Below are positions 8,449 to 17,929 of a stretch of 64,000 nucleotides of DNA, piece after piece. Numbering within the stretch: the stretch's first letter is position 1; each line of letters begins with the position of its first letter. Position numbers and translations under genes: made by a program. The notes below the pieces were generated by a model. The model searched no databases and was not told the DNA's origin. It saw only the letters and a program-made list of their open reading frames with translations. Source of the stretch: Streptomyces sp. NBC_01314 (GTDB lineage: Bacteria > Actinomycetota > Actinomycetes > Streptomycetales > Streptomycetaceae); the NCBI RefSeq assembly GCF_041435215.1, contig NZ_CP108394.1:10974001-11038000 (forward strand), given 5' to 3'.

Positions 8449-9680
8449 GCCTTGACCTCGACAATGCTCAGTTCCGGTATCGGAAAGACGAGCCGGCCGC
8501 CCCAGGCGTGCACGAAGGACAACTGCTCGACCAGTTCGGCCCGCAGGTTCCACGGGAGGACCAGGACGTAGTCCGGTTCGTCTGCGGCAATCTGCTCGGG
8601 CGGCAGGATCGGGATGCGGGTGCCCGGGGTGAACCTGCCGTGCTTGTAGGGGTTGCGGTCGACCGTGTACGGGAGCAGGTCGGGCCGGATGCCGCAGTGG
8701 TTGAGCAGGGTGTTGCCCTTGCCCGGGGCGCCGTAACCGACGACCGTCTCGCCGCGCTCGGCGGCCTCGATGAGGAACCGCAGCAGGTCCCGGCGCACCT
8801 TGGCCACCCGGGCGGAGAACTCGGTGTACCCGGACAGCTCCTGCAGTCCGGCGGCCTTCTCCCGGTCCAGCACGTCGGCCACCCGCCGGGTCGGCTCGCC
8901 GGCCACCTCGGCCGGCCGGGCCCACAGCCGGATGGAGCCGCCGTGCGTGGGCAGCAGCTCGACGTCCACGAGCGTGAGCCCGCCGCTCGCCAGCGCCCGG
9001 GTCGCGGACGCGACCGTGTAGTACTGGAAGTGCTCGTGGTAGATCGTGTCGTACTGGTTCTCCTCGATCAGGGTCAGCAGGTGCTGCACCTCGATGGAGA
9101 CCCAGCCGTCGTCGGCGACCAGGGCGCGCAGCCCTTGGGTGAACCCGACCACGTCGGGGATGTGCGCGTACACGTTGTTGGCCACGACCAGGTCCGCCGG
9201 GCCGTGCTCGGCGCGGACGCCGGCGCCGGTGGCCGGGTCCAGGAACTCCGTGAGCGTGGGCACACCCGCGTCCCGCGCCGCGGCGCCGACGTTCACCGAG
9301 GGCTCGATGCCGAGGCAGCGGATCTGGCGGTCCACCAGGTGCCGCAGCAGGTACCCGTCGTTGCTCGCGACCTCGACCACGAAGGCGTCGGCGCCCAGAC
9401 CCAGCCGCTGTACGGCATCGGCGACGAACGTGCGCGCGTGCTCCACCCAGGAGGTCGAGAAGGAAGAGAAGTAGGCGTACTCCTTGAACGTCTCCTCCGG
9501 CGTGATCAGCGGAGGGATCTGCGCGAGCCAGCAGTCGGTGCAGACCCGCAGGTGCAGCGGGTACGCCGGCTCCGGCTGGTCCAGTTGGTCCGCGGCGAGA
9601 AAGCTCTCACACGGCGGCGTCGCGCCCAGATCGACGACGCTCACCAGCGCCGCCGAGCCGCAGAGTCGGCATCGTGTCAT
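8445..9680 (-). CDS. Sugar C-methyltransferase (NovU/TylCIII-type three-domain SAM enzyme)
   Basis: A 411-residue enzyme with the three-part layout of nucleotide-sugar C-methyltransferases: an N-terminal zinc site with Cys4, Cys7, Cys47 and Cys50, a central SAM-binding domain (VVEVASNDGYLL near 100, VVANNVYAHIPD near 165), and a C-terminal domain with GYGAPGKGNTLLN. The YHEHFQYYT motif near 218 is the expected catalytic His/Tyr region. It probably methylates C3 of a 4-keto sugar to give a branched sugar. It directly precedes the cytidylyltransferase in transcription, implying a CDP-linked substrate. Start ATG 9680 overlaps the upstream GT4 stop. Confidence 0.88.
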   Translation of the reverse strand: MTRCRLCGSAALVSVVDLGATPPCESFLAADQLDQPEPAYPLHLRVCTDCWLAQIPPLITPEETFKEYAYFSSFSTSWVEHARTFVADAVQRLGLGADAFVVEVASNDGYLLRHLVDRQIRCLGIEPSVNVGAAARDAGVPTLTEFLDPATGAGVRAEHGPADLVVANNVYAHIPDVVGFTQGLRALVADDGWVSIEVQHLLTLIEENQYDTIYHEHFQYYTVASATRALASGGLTLVDVELLPTHGGSIRLWARPAEVAGEPTRRVADVLDREKAAGLQELSGYTEFSARVAKVRRDLLRFLIEAAERGETVVGYGAPGKGNTLLNHCGIRPDLLPYTVDRNPYKHGRFTPGTRIPILPPEQIAADEPDYVLVLPWNLRAELVEQLSFVHAWGGRLVFPIPELSIVEVKA

Positions 9681-10951
9681 TGACTGCCCCCATCCCGCTC
9701 GCGCGGGTGTCCCCGCCGCGAGCCAGTGCTTTTGTCCCCAACCGGCGGCGGGCTGTCCCCGCCGCCGGACCGACCCGCGATCGCGGTGCGGTACTCATCC
9801 ACCAGGCGCTCCAGCCCGACGGCCGGGCTGAAGTCCCGCTCGTAGCGGCGCCGGGCCGCCTGGCCCATCTCCCCGTTGCGGGCCGGCTCGGCCGTGATCC
9901 GGCGCAGGCAGGACGCGAGCGAGGCGGGCTCGCCCGGCCGGTGCAGCAGCCCGGTCACCCCGTCCTCGACGAGTTCGACGAAGGCGCCGTGACCGGCGGC
10001 GACGACCGGGACCCCCGCCGCCATCGCCTCCACGACCACCAGGCCGAACGCCTCCAGCCACGTGGAGGGAGCCACCACGGCGACCGACCGCGCGACGGCC
10101 TTCTGGCACTCCGCCGTGTCATAGAGGCCGACGTACCTGACGTCGTCCCGGCCCGCCGCCCAGGCGGTCACCTCCGGCTCCAGCGGCCCCGTACCGGCGA
10201 TCACGAGCGGGACGCCCACCCCGCCGTCGGCGGCGAGTTCGTCCCACGCGGCCATGAGCAGCCGCACGCCCTTGGCCTCCGCGAGCCGGCCGAGATAGAG
10301 CAGATGCTCGCCCGCGCCCGAACGGCAGGCGCCCGGATCGGGCACGAAGTTGTGCTTCACCGCCAGCCGCTCGGCCGGCATCCCCGACCGCACCAGCACG
10401 TCGCGCTGTGCCGCGGAGATGCAGAAGAACCGCTCCACGCCGGACCACCACCGCCGCCGGTTGACCGACAGGCTGACCGCGAGCGGCACCGTGGCCAGCC
10501 GGGAGTTGCGGTAGCAGCCGTGCCGGACGGCGGGCAGCGGCGTGGACCCGACGCACTCCGTGCACGGCCGGCCGTCCCGCTGCAGCGTGCCCGGCGGGCA
10601 GACCTGGGTGTAGTTGTGCAGGGTGGCGACGGCGGGCACGCCGGCGTCGGCGCAGGCGGCCAGCACCGCCGGCGACAGGAGCGGGAAGACGTTGTGGACG
10701 TGCACCACGTCCGGCCGTTCGCTGCGGAGCCGGGCGGCGAGCTCCGTGCGGACCGCCGGGTTCCACGGCACCAGCAGCGGTAGCGCGGCCTTGCCCAGCA
10801 GGGACCGGCCGGCGATGTCGTCGCTGCGCCGCTCGAACACCCCGACCCGGTGGCCGGCCCCGCGCAGCAGCGCCACCTCCTGGTCGACGACCTTGTTCTC
10901 CCCGCTCGGCTGCGCCGAGGCGTAGCGGTTGTGCACCACGATGACGTGCAT
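9677..10951 (-). CDS. GT4 family glycosyltransferase
   Basis: A 424-residue GT-B enzyme of family GT4 (retaining). The N-terminal donor-independent half begins VIVVHNRYASAQPSGENKV; the C-terminal half carries LLYLGRLAEAKGV, the phosphate-binding region, and the E-x7-E motif in LEAFGLVVVEAMAAGVPVV. A CPPGTLQRDGRPCTEC segment mid-protein resembles the small Cys-rich insert found in many GT4 proteins of this type. The final ~25 residues are disordered. ATG 10951 starts 2 bases after the polymerase stop. It should extend the lipid-linked repeat unit in the cytoplasm. Confidence 0.9.
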   Translation of the reverse strand: MHVIVVHNRYASAQPSGENKVVDQEVALLRGAGHRVGVFERRSDDIAGRSLLGKAALPLLVPWNPAVRTELAARLRSERPDVVHVHNVFPLLSPAVLAACADAGVPAVATLHNYTQVCPPGTLQRDGRPCTECVGSTPLPAVRHGCYRNSRLATVPLAVSLSVNRRRWWSGVERFFCISAAQRDVLVRSGMPAERLAVKHNFVPDPGACRSGAGEHLLYLGRLAEAKGVRLLMAAWDELAADGGVGVPLVIAGTGPLEPEVTAWAAGRDDVRYVGLYDTAECQKAVARSVAVVAPSTWLEAFGLVVVEAMAAGVPVVAAGHGAFVELVEDGVTGLLHRPGEPASLASCLRRITAEPARNGEMGQAARRRYERDFSPAVGLERLVDEYRTAIAGRSGGGDSPPPVGDKSTGSRRGHPRERDGGSQ

Positions 10952-10953
10952 GG

Positions 10954-12195
10954 TCAGGCCACCTCCGATCTTCGGCCCCATCGTGGGACGGGCCGGCGAG
11001 GGACGTCGGGCGCCGAGAGGGCGGTGGCCTCGGCAGGTGCCGCCAACAGCGAGGCGGCCACGGCCAGATGCAGCAGATACGGCGAGGCGTCGCCCAGCCC
11101 TGCCTCGGTGTACGACGCGAGAGCGCAGTAGCTGATCAGGAAGAGCGCGCAGGCCCGCGACAGCGACGGTGGCCGCAGCAACGCGACGCCGCCCAACACG
11201 ATGATGATCGCCGCCACCAGGGCGACGCCGGTCACACCCTGCTCGTGGTAGACGGCCAGCCAGCTGTTGTCGATCGGCAGCCCGCCGAACGACTTGTCGC
11301 CCAGACCCGCGCCGAACAGGTACTCCGAGGTCGTCCGGGGTGCTGCCAGCAGGGCGTCCCAGACCTTGGCCCGGCCGGTGAGGCTGGTGAAGTTCTCCTG
11401 GGTCTGTCCGCGCAGGAACCACGCCTGCAGCGCGGAGCCGAACCCCACCGCGGCCACGGCGGCGCACAGCACCGCCCAGGCGAAGAAGCGGCGGGCGGCG
11501 GCGCTGGTCAGGAAGAGCGAGCCGATCGCCAACGTCAGCCCGATGAGCAGGCCGAGCGTGGCCGTGCGGGTATGGGTCAGCGCGAGCAGGACGACTGCCG
11601 GCACGATGACCAACGCCGCGTTGCGCCCGCCGGTCCGGCGGCCCAGAACGAGCAGCACGGCCAGCCCGATGATCACCGCGGCGTACTGTCCGATCTGCGG
11701 CGGGGTGAGCGGCCACAACGCGCCGACCAGCCGCCCGCCGTAGAGCTCGGGCAGGGCGGCGCCCGGTGAGATGATCACGCCGGCGGCCACCGACCCGAGG
11801 ACCACGAAGTACATCCGGATGTGGAGCCGGACGAAGGTCAGGCTGCCGTCCCACCAGCGGCTGAGAAGCCACAGCGTGCTGACGAAGAGAGCCAGCCGGG
11901 CGCAGCGGAACACCGCGCCGAACCCGGACTCCAGGTCCGCGCTGGAGATCACGCTCGGCACCAGCAGCAGGGTGAGCAGGAACACGAAGGCGCTGGCTCG
12001 GATGCGTAGCCGGGGATTGACCATGAGCGCCAGCGTGAACGCGGCGACCAGCGCGCCCATGGTGACCATCTGGATGAGGGAACGGGGCAGCGGGACGATG
12101 GTCTTCGCCCCCGCGGAGCCGAGCGTGTTGAGGACCAGCAGCCCCCAGCTCGTCCCGACGATCTTCGACGTGTGGTCCGTGTGCTCTGGGCTCAT
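10954..12195 (-). CDS. Wzy-like O-antigen/exopolysaccharide polymerase (membrane protein)
   Basis: About 413 residues with some 10-11 predicted transmembrane helices and one large extracytoplasmic loop around residues 270-330 (RGQTQENFTSLTGRAKVWD to WLAVYHEQG), the layout of O-antigen ligase/Wzy polymerases; the loop's Arg and Glu/Asp residues match the pfam Wzy_C pattern. It should join flipped repeat units outside the membrane. ATG 12195 lies one base after the lipoprotein stop; a GTG at 12204 is an in-frame alternative that would overlap it by 8 bases. Confidence 0.83.
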   Translation of the reverse strand: MSPEHTDHTSKIVGTSWGLLVLNTLGSAGAKTIVPLPRSLIQMVTMGALVAAFTLALMVNPRLRIRASAFVFLLTLLLVPSVISSADLESGFGAVFRCARLALFVSTLWLLSRWWDGSLTFVRLHIRMYFVVLGSVAAGVIISPGAALPELYGGRLVGALWPLTPPQIGQYAAVIIGLAVLLVLGRRTGGRNAALVIVPAVVLLALTHTRTATLGLLIGLTLAIGSLFLTSAAARRFFAWAVLCAAVAAVGFGSALQAWFLRGQTQENFTSLTGRAKVWDALLAAPRTTSEYLFGAGLGDKSFGGLPIDNSWLAVYHEQGVTGVALVAAIIIVLGGVALLRPPSLSRACALFLISYCALASYTEAGLGDASPYLLHLAVAASLLAAPAEATALSAPDVPRRPVPRWGRRSEVA

Positions 12196-12196
12196 C

Positions 12197-13717
12197 TCAA
12201 CCACCGTCCCGTGCGCGGAAGGTGCTGTCCGCGTCCTGCCGGTACGGCGCGCCCTGCCACTGCAAGGAGTCGAGTACCCGGCTCGGGTCGTGGGCGACGA
12301 ACTTCCATGGCCCGACGTAGACGTTGTCGTGCCAGCTGTTGTGCTGCTTACGGGTGATCGCCTCGGCCACCCGCTCGCCCTTGTACGGCGACCAGTCCGG
12401 ATAGGTGCCGTAGTTGGCCAGCACCGCCATGCGGTCGCATCTCACCGTGCAGTCGACGACGGACTTGTCCAGCACGAAGCGGTTGCCGTGGATGTCCACC
12501 CGCTGGGTCTTCCACCGGCAGTCGGCGTAGAGCGGTGCGGCGGCGATCGCGGGCTGCGCGCAGCGGTCGATCTTCTTCACCAGCAACGTGCAGTCACCGG
12601 ACGAGGTGTTGGCCGGGCTGTTGCAGAACCGGTCGGCGTTTTCCCACAGGGTGATCCCGGACCAGTTGTTCTCCAGCACGTTCCGGTAGATCTCGATCTT
12701 GTCCGTGCGGGCTCGGATCCGTGGTTCGCCGCCGGACTCGGACAGGTAGATGGTCGCGAACGGGAAGTTGTCGCCGCGGTCAGCGTACGTGCGGCCCTCG
12801 ACCCAGTTGTTGCGCCGGATCCTGTTCTTGCGGATGACCGCGTTGTAGCTGGTCTCGTAGATCAGCGCGGCCCCCTCGTTGGCCTCGATCACGTTGTCCT
12901 CGATGAGGAAGTCGTTGTTGTTGGTGTCCGCCCACAACCCGGCTCCGCGGTTGTCGTGCACCCAGTTGCCGCGTACGTCGGCGCCGTCGACGGCCCAGAA
13001 CTTGACGCCTCCGGTGCAGCCGCAGCCCGGCCGCCGCTTCTCCCAGTCGTCCCTGTTGTTGCCCACGATCTCGTTGCCCTCGACCACCAGGCCGGTGATA
13101 CGCCCGGTGGCCTTGTACGCGTTCATGCCGTACTGACCGTTGTCGCGCAGACAGTTGGCGCGGACCTCCTGGCGGGCGCCGGCCATCAGCGCGGCGCCGG
13201 AGTTGTTCTGGATCGTCGCGTGCTCGATCACCCACCCGTCGGCCGAGTCATGGTTGACCACGCCCTCGTCGTGCGGCGCGACGAAACCCTGCACCGTCAG
13301 GTAGCGGATGGTGACGTCGGCGGCGTTGCCGCCGAACGCGTACTGGTTGGTCTTCCGGCCGTCGAGCACCGCGCCCGGCGCGCCGAGGTAGCTGTTGCCC
13401 TCCTTGGGGATGACCTGGGAGTAGCGGTTGCGGTCGAGTCTGTGCTTGCCCGGCCGAAGCCAGAACGTGGTGTGCGGGGGGTTGTCCTCGGTCTTCGCGG
13501 CCAGGTCGCCGGCCACCGCGGGGTCGACCGTCACCGCGCCCGCCGGCGCCTTCGCCGGCCCGGCCGCGGGCTCGGCGCACACCCGGGCCACGGACGCGGA
13601 CGGCGCGGCGGTCGGCTTCGGCCGCGGGCTCGGCGTGCTCTCACAGCCGGTCGCCGCCAGCATGGCCAGCGCCAGAGGTGCCGCCGGCCATGCCCAGTGC
13701 CGCCCCTTGATCCCCAA
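12197..13717 (-). CDS. Secreted lipoprotein with right-handed parallel beta-helix repeats
   Basis: A 506-residue protein starting from TTG (GGGAGGA 4 bases upstream). It has a lipoprotein signal with lipobox LAATGC (Cys about 25), a Pro/Ala linker, and then parallel beta-helix coils: repeated short strands with Asn ladders such as IEDNVIEANEG, IRKNRIRRNN and IYRNVLENNWSG. Such folds occur in polysaccharide lyases, C5 epimerases (AlgG type) and binding proteins. Anchored outside the membrane beside a Wzy-like polymerase and a heparinase-family gene, it may edit or bind the polymer. No family-specific catalytic site could be assigned. Confidence 0.85.
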   Translation of the reverse strand: MGIKGRHWAWPAAPLALAMLAATGCESTPSPRPKPTAAPSASVARVCAEPAAGPAKAPAGAVTVDPAVAGDLAAKTEDNPPHTTFWLRPGKHRLDRNRYSQVIPKEGNSYLGAPGAVLDGRKTNQYAFGGNAADVTIRYLTVQGFVAPHDEGVVNHDSADGWVIEHATIQNNSGAALMAGARQEVRANCLRDNGQYGMNAYKATGRITGLVVEGNEIVGNNRDDWEKRRPGCGCTGGVKFWAVDGADVRGNWVHDNRGAGLWADTNNNDFLIEDNVIEANEGAALIYETSYNAVIRKNRIRRNNWVEGRTYADRGDNFPFATIYLSESGGEPRIRARTDKIEIYRNVLENNWSGITLWENADRFCNSPANTSSGDCTLLVKKIDRCAQPAIAAAPLYADCRWKTQRVDIHGNRFVLDKSVVDCTVRCDRMAVLANYGTYPDWSPYKGERVAEAITRKQHNSWHDNVYVGPWKFVAHDPSRVLDSLQWQGAPYRQDADSTFRARDGG

Positions 13718-13726
13718 ACGTCCTCC

Positions 13727-15712
13727 CTAGCCGCGGAACCTGAGTACGGTGGTGAACCCCTGCGTGCCGTCGGCGAAACCCGTGCCGACCAGCGTGGTGG
13801 TGGGTTCCTTGCGCCCGAAGCCGGCGGAGTACCAGCCCAGCGACGGGTCGCTCTCGCCGCGATGCGCCCGCCAGCTCAGCTGCGCGGGCAGGTCGAGCGT
13901 CGCCGAGCGGTCCTCGCCGTCCCGGGTCCAGGTGAGCACCGCCCGGTTCCCCACCAGGTCCGCGGCGATCGCCGGGCCGAGATGGAACGCCAGGTGCGCG
14001 GCCCGGCGCGGGCTGTGTTGGCCGCGGACCTCGTCGACCACCCTCAGCTCCTGGCTCGCGGCCGTCAGCTCCACCCGGCGACGGTGCACGGAGGGCCGGT
14101 AGCCGTCGTGCTCGGCGCACCAGCGGACCGTCCCCTGGTCGGAGGCGTCGGAGGTGTCCGCGACCAGGACCCGGCTGCGGGCATGCCGGGTCCACAGGAA
14201 CGGGCCGCCGGAGACGGACTGGTCAGCACCGTCCAGTCGCAGGGTGTTGTGACCGAGGGTCGACCGGAAGTACTGCCGCCACTCGGGCTGCCCGTGGTAG
14301 CAGTACGTCCCCGGGTCGGAGAGCACATCGACCCCGTCGTGCCGGACCTCCACGGACAGCGCGTCCGCGTGAGCGTGCGCGGCGATGGACAGGAACCCGT
14401 GCGGGCCACCGTCGCAGCGGCACCAGATCTTCTCCGGACCGCGCAGGATGGTCATCCCCGCGTCGGCGAAATGGGCCGGCCGGCTCGCCGGGCGGGACAC
14501 GGCCGGTGCGGTTCCACTCTTCGAGTAGGGCCGGATGAGCGCGGCCAGCAGCGGGGTGCGCACGTCGGTGCCGGTCACCGTCGGCCACCAGGCGAGCCGG
14601 CCGAACACGGCGTCCCCGGTGGCCAGCAGCGAGCCCCAGCGGTCGGTGCCCGCGCCGTCCACGACCAGACCGTGCCCGTCGTCCGCGTCACCCTGACGTG
14701 GCGGCCGTAGCCGGTTGTCCACGACGGCCGCGAGCGCGTCGGTCATGCGCAGCAGCACCAGCCGGATCGACGCGGGGACCGGCACGTCGGAGGCATCCGC
14801 CTCCGCCACCGCGGCCAGGCCGAGCTCCAGCACCAGTCCGTGATACTCGGTGGCCAGCTCGCGGTTGAGACCGGAGCCGAAGGTGTTGCTGCGCAGCTGC
14901 CGCTCCAGCGACCGCAGCGCGTCGGCTCGCCAACGCGCCGAGGAGGGGAACCATCCGAACGCGCAGGCCGCGGCGGACTGCCCGGCGGCCTCCGCGATGA
15001 CGTGGTTGTTCGCCGAGGACCCCCGGCTGGGGAAGGCGGCCAGCCAGCGCTGGTGGTGCCAGATCTGCTGGAGCGCCACAGGGTTGCCCTCGAACAGATC
15101 GGCCGCGCCCGGCCAGCCGTCGAGCAGCCGGCGGATCCACACCCAGGACAGCAGCCGGATCCCCAGCTCGATGCCGCTGGTCCAGTGCACTCCGCTCAGC
15201 GGCGCGTTGGCCGCCCACCACGACCGCAGGTGTTCGGCCACCCGCTCGGCGTACCGCTCGTCCCCGGTGATCGCGTAGGCGGCGGCGAGCACGGTGAGAT
15301 GGTGATGCCGGGACAGCTCCCAGATCTGCTTGATGTCCCCGACCGCGTCCTCGTCGCGGTACGGCACGTCGAACGCGTAGCCCACCGGTGCCCGGCGCCC
15401 GGTCTTCGGGTCGTAGAACCAGTCCGGGTCGGCCAGGTCGTCGCGGTCCACCCCGAAATACTCGGCATGCCCGTCCATCAGCCGGTCCGCCTCGGCGACG
15501 AGGCGTTTCGCGGCGTCCGGTGGCACCGCGGCGATCGTCCCCGCGGGCAGCACCGCGGTGAACCGGGCGCCGGTCACGCTCGGGCAGTTGGGCCGCGCCG
15601 TGCGCCACCGCCGTCTGCGCACCGCGTCGCCCACCCGGCCGCCGACCTCCCGCGGCCCCATCCGGGACAGCCGCCGCAGGTACCAGCCCGGACTCCCCGA
15701 GCTCACAGTCAT
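13727..15712 (-). CDS. Heparinase II/III family protein
   Basis: A 661-residue protein with an alpha-toroid N-terminal half (YAERVAEHLRSWW, GIELGIRLLSWVWIRRLL, SSANNHVIAEAAG) and a C-terminal beta-sandwich heparinase II/III-like domain (AHAHADALSVEVRHDG, DPGTYCYHG, RSTLGHNTLRLDG). The NNH and YH/HAHAD residues match the catalytic Asn-His-Tyr region of this lyase superfamily, which cleaves uronic-acid-containing chains. No signal peptide is present, typical for members in capsule and EPS loci. It overlaps the stop of the bi-domain oxidoreductase gene, with which this family is very often paired. The activity is inferred. Confidence 0.88.
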   Translation of the reverse strand: MTVSSGSPGWYLRRLSRMGPREVGGRVGDAVRRRRWRTARPNCPSVTGARFTAVLPAGTIAAVPPDAAKRLVAEADRLMDGHAEYFGVDRDDLADPDWFYDPKTGRRAPVGYAFDVPYRDEDAVGDIKQIWELSRHHHLTVLAAAYAITGDERYAERVAEHLRSWWAANAPLSGVHWTSGIELGIRLLSWVWIRRLLDGWPGAADLFEGNPVALQQIWHHQRWLAAFPSRGSSANNHVIAEAAGQSAAACAFGWFPSSARWRADALRSLERQLRSNTFGSGLNRELATEYHGLVLELGLAAVAEADASDVPVPASIRLVLLRMTDALAAVVDNRLRPPRQGDADDGHGLVVDGAGTDRWGSLLATGDAVFGRLAWWPTVTGTDVRTPLLAALIRPYSKSGTAPAVSRPASRPAHFADAGMTILRGPEKIWCRCDGGPHGFLSIAAHAHADALSVEVRHDGVDVLSDPGTYCYHGQPEWRQYFRSTLGHNTLRLDGADQSVSGGPFLWTRHARSRVLVADTSDASDQGTVRWCAEHDGYRPSVHRRRVELTAASQELRVVDEVRGQHSPRRAAHLAFHLGPAIAADLVGNRAVLTWTRDGEDRSATLDLPAQLSWRAHRGESDPSLGWYSAGFGRKEPTTTLVGTGFADGTQGFTTVLRFRG

Positions 15713-17904
15713 CGCGGCCGCGCCAACGTCACCGGCGCGCCGCCGACCAGGCCGGCCTGCACGGCGAGGGTGGCCGCCGTGGTGGCGACCAGCGACTCCA
15801 GCGGCACCGGCATCGGCCCGCCGGTCCGCACGGCCTTGATGAACGCGGCCAGCTCGGCGGACTGGCCCTTGTCCCGGGCCTTGGGCAGCCGCGAACTGAC
15901 CCACCGCTTGCGGCCGGCGCTGCCGTCCGAAAACAGCGAGGCGCGGACGAAGTCGTCGAGCCGCAGCACCTTGCCGTCCGCGACGAGGTCCAGCGTTTCC
16001 TTGGGGAAGCCGGCAGCGCCGGTGGTGACGTAGCTGATGGTGGCGGTGGACCCGTCCGGGTAGCGCAGCATGACCTGCAGGTCCTCGTTGCCGGGTGTGG
16101 CGACGGCGTACACAGAGACCGGGTCGGCCCCGAGCAGCCAGCTCGCCGTGTCGATGAAGTGTCCGCCCTCGCCGACGAACCGCGAGCCCTCGGAGCCCTG
16201 TTGGAGGTACCAACTGCCGTGCTGCAGGCGGCCCGCGTTGACCAGGTAGCGAAGGCTCGCCGGACCGGTCCGGGCGCCGAACCGCTGTCTGGCGTCCCGC
16301 AGCAGCGGCGCGAACCGGCGGTTGAAGCCCACCTGCAGCCGGTCGTTGCCGGACTCCTCCACCGCCGCGAGCACGCCGGCCAGCTCGTCCTCGGTGAGCG
16401 CCAGCGGCTTCTCCACGAACACGGTCTTGCCGGCCAGCAGTGCCCTGCGGGTCAGTTCGGCGTGCGAGCTGTGCCGGGTGACGACGAACACCGCGTCGAT
16501 GGACTTGTCGCCGAGCACGGCGTCGAGATCGGTGGTGGCCTCGGCGAAGCCGAACTTCCGTTGCGCGTTGGCCGCGGACAGCGCCGTCGTGGTGACGACC
16601 GTGGACAACTCGACGCCGTCGCGCTGTGCCAGATGCGGCAGCAGCATCGACGTCGCGTAGTTTCCCGCGCCGACGAACGCCAGCCGCACCGGCGCCTTGG
16701 CGGACCGGGTCGGGGTGGGCGCTCCGCCGCCGCGTCGCACCTCGGGCACGGCCACCGCCGGAGCCTGCGCTTCGCCCGTGTGTCCGGGGTACCGGAACAG
16801 CACAGCCACGGCCTTCAGATCGCCGTCCTTCAAGCGCTGGTACGTCTCGACGGCGTCATCGAAGTCGGCGATGTGGGAGACCAGGGGCTCCACGTCGACG
16901 CTGCCGCGGGCGAGGAGATCGAGGAAGCACGCCAGGTTGCGGCGCTCGGTCCAGCGCACGTAGCCGATCGGGTAGTCCCGCCCCTCGAGCTCGTACTCCG
17001 GGTCGTAGCGCCCGGGGCCGTACGAGCGGGAGAACCGGACGTCGAGCTCCTTCTCGTAGTACGCGTTCCACGGCAGGTCCAGGCGGCACTTGCCGATGTC
17101 GACGACCCGGCCGCGGTCCCGGCTCAGCCGGGCGGCCAGCTCGACGGGCTGGTTGCTGCCGCCGCCGGCGGCCAGGTACACCTGGTCCACACCGTGGCCG
17201 CCGGTGAGTTCGGCGACGGCGGTCTCCACGGCCGCGGAGGCGGGATCGCCGCAGGCCGCCGCGCCCAGGCGCTCGGCGAGTTCGCAGCGCACCGGGTCGG
17301 GGTCGACCCCGACGACGCGGACCCCCGACGCGGCGAGGAGCTGCACCACCAACTGCCCGATCAGCCCGAGGCCGATGACCAGGGCCACGTCGCCGAGTTG
17401 CGGCTCGCCGCGGCGGACGCCCTGCATCGCGATCGACCCCACGGTTCCGAAGGCCGCGTGCCGCGGCGCGAGGCCGTCCGGCACCGGGGCGTAGAGGTTC
17501 TTCGGCACCCAGTTCAGCTCGGCGTGCAGCGCGTGCTCGTTACCGGCGCAGGCCACGAGGTCGCCGACCTTCACATCGTCGATCCCGGCGCCGACCTGCT
17601 CGACCACCCCGCACAGCGAGTAGCCCAGCGGCGTGTAGGAGTCCAGCTTGCCCATCACCTTGCGGTAGGTGGCGGGTACCCCGTTGGTGGCCACGCTCTG
17701 CACGACCTTGGCCACTTGGTCCGGCCGGGAGCGGGCCTTGCCCAGCATCGACATGCCGGCCTCGGAGACCTTCATGAGCTCGGTCCCGGTGGATATCAGC
17801 GAGAAGGCGCTGCGGACCAGCACGCCGTCCGGCTTGCACCCCGGCACCGGCACGTCAAGCAGCGCCAGCTCGCCACTCTTGTAGTTCTGTACGACCTGTT
17901 TCAC
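15709..17904 (-). CDS. Bi-domain oxidoreductase: zinc-type dehydrogenase fused to Gfo/Idh/MocA oxidoreductase
   Basis: A 731-residue fusion. Residues 1-370 form a medium-chain dehydrogenase (VGDLVACAGNEHALHAE, VALVIGLGLIGQLVVQLL), and 405-731 a Gfo/Idh/MocA-type domain (FVGAGNYATSMLLPHL, FVEKPLAL, VGFNRRFAP, EGGHFIDTASWL). Both halves have intact dinucleotide-binding loops. Such fusions are a hallmark of polysaccharide loci next to heparinase-family genes and are thought to oxidise or reduce a sugar in two steps. GTG 17904 has AGAGGA six bases before it. The gene is 25 bases downstream of asnB. Confidence 0.9.
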   Translation of the reverse strand: MKQVVQNYKSGELALLDVPVPGCKPDGVLVRSAFSLISTGTELMKVSEAGMSMLGKARSRPDQVAKVVQSVATNGVPATYRKVMGKLDSYTPLGYSLCGVVEQVGAGIDDVKVGDLVACAGNEHALHAELNWVPKNLYAPVPDGLAPRHAAFGTVGSIAMQGVRRGEPQLGDVALVIGLGLIGQLVVQLLAASGVRVVGVDPDPVRCELAERLGAAACGDPASAAVETAVAELTGGHGVDQVYLAAGGGSNQPVELAARLSRDRGRVVDIGKCRLDLPWNAYYEKELDVRFSRSYGPGRYDPEYELEGRDYPIGYVRWTERRNLACFLDLLARGSVDVEPLVSHIADFDDAVETYQRLKDGDLKAVAVLFRYPGHTGEAQAPAVAVPEVRRGGGAPTPTRSAKAPVRLAFVGAGNYATSMLLPHLAQRDGVELSTVVTTTALSAANAQRKFGFAEATTDLDAVLGDKSIDAVFVVTRHSSHAELTRRALLAGKTVFVEKPLALTEDELAGVLAAVEESGNDRLQVGFNRRFAPLLRDARQRFGARTGPASLRYLVNAGRLQHGSWYLQQGSEGSRFVGEGGHFIDTASWLLGADPVSVYAVATPGNEDLQVMLRYPDGSTATISYVTTGAAGFPKETLDLVADGKVLRLDDFVRASLFSDGSAGRKRWVSSRLPKARDKGQSAELAAFIKAVRTGGPMPVPLESLVATTAATLAVQAGLVGGAPVTLARPR

Positions 17905-17929
17905 CCGAAGTCCTCTTGTCTCTACGCAG

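Noticed and set aside
11771..14710. A 979-codon open frame on the plus strand across the polymerase, lipoprotein and heparinase genes
   Set aside because: It is antisense to three genes with clear family motifs and shows the Arg/Ala/Gly/Val-rich composition of high-GC shadow frames, with no recognisable domain.
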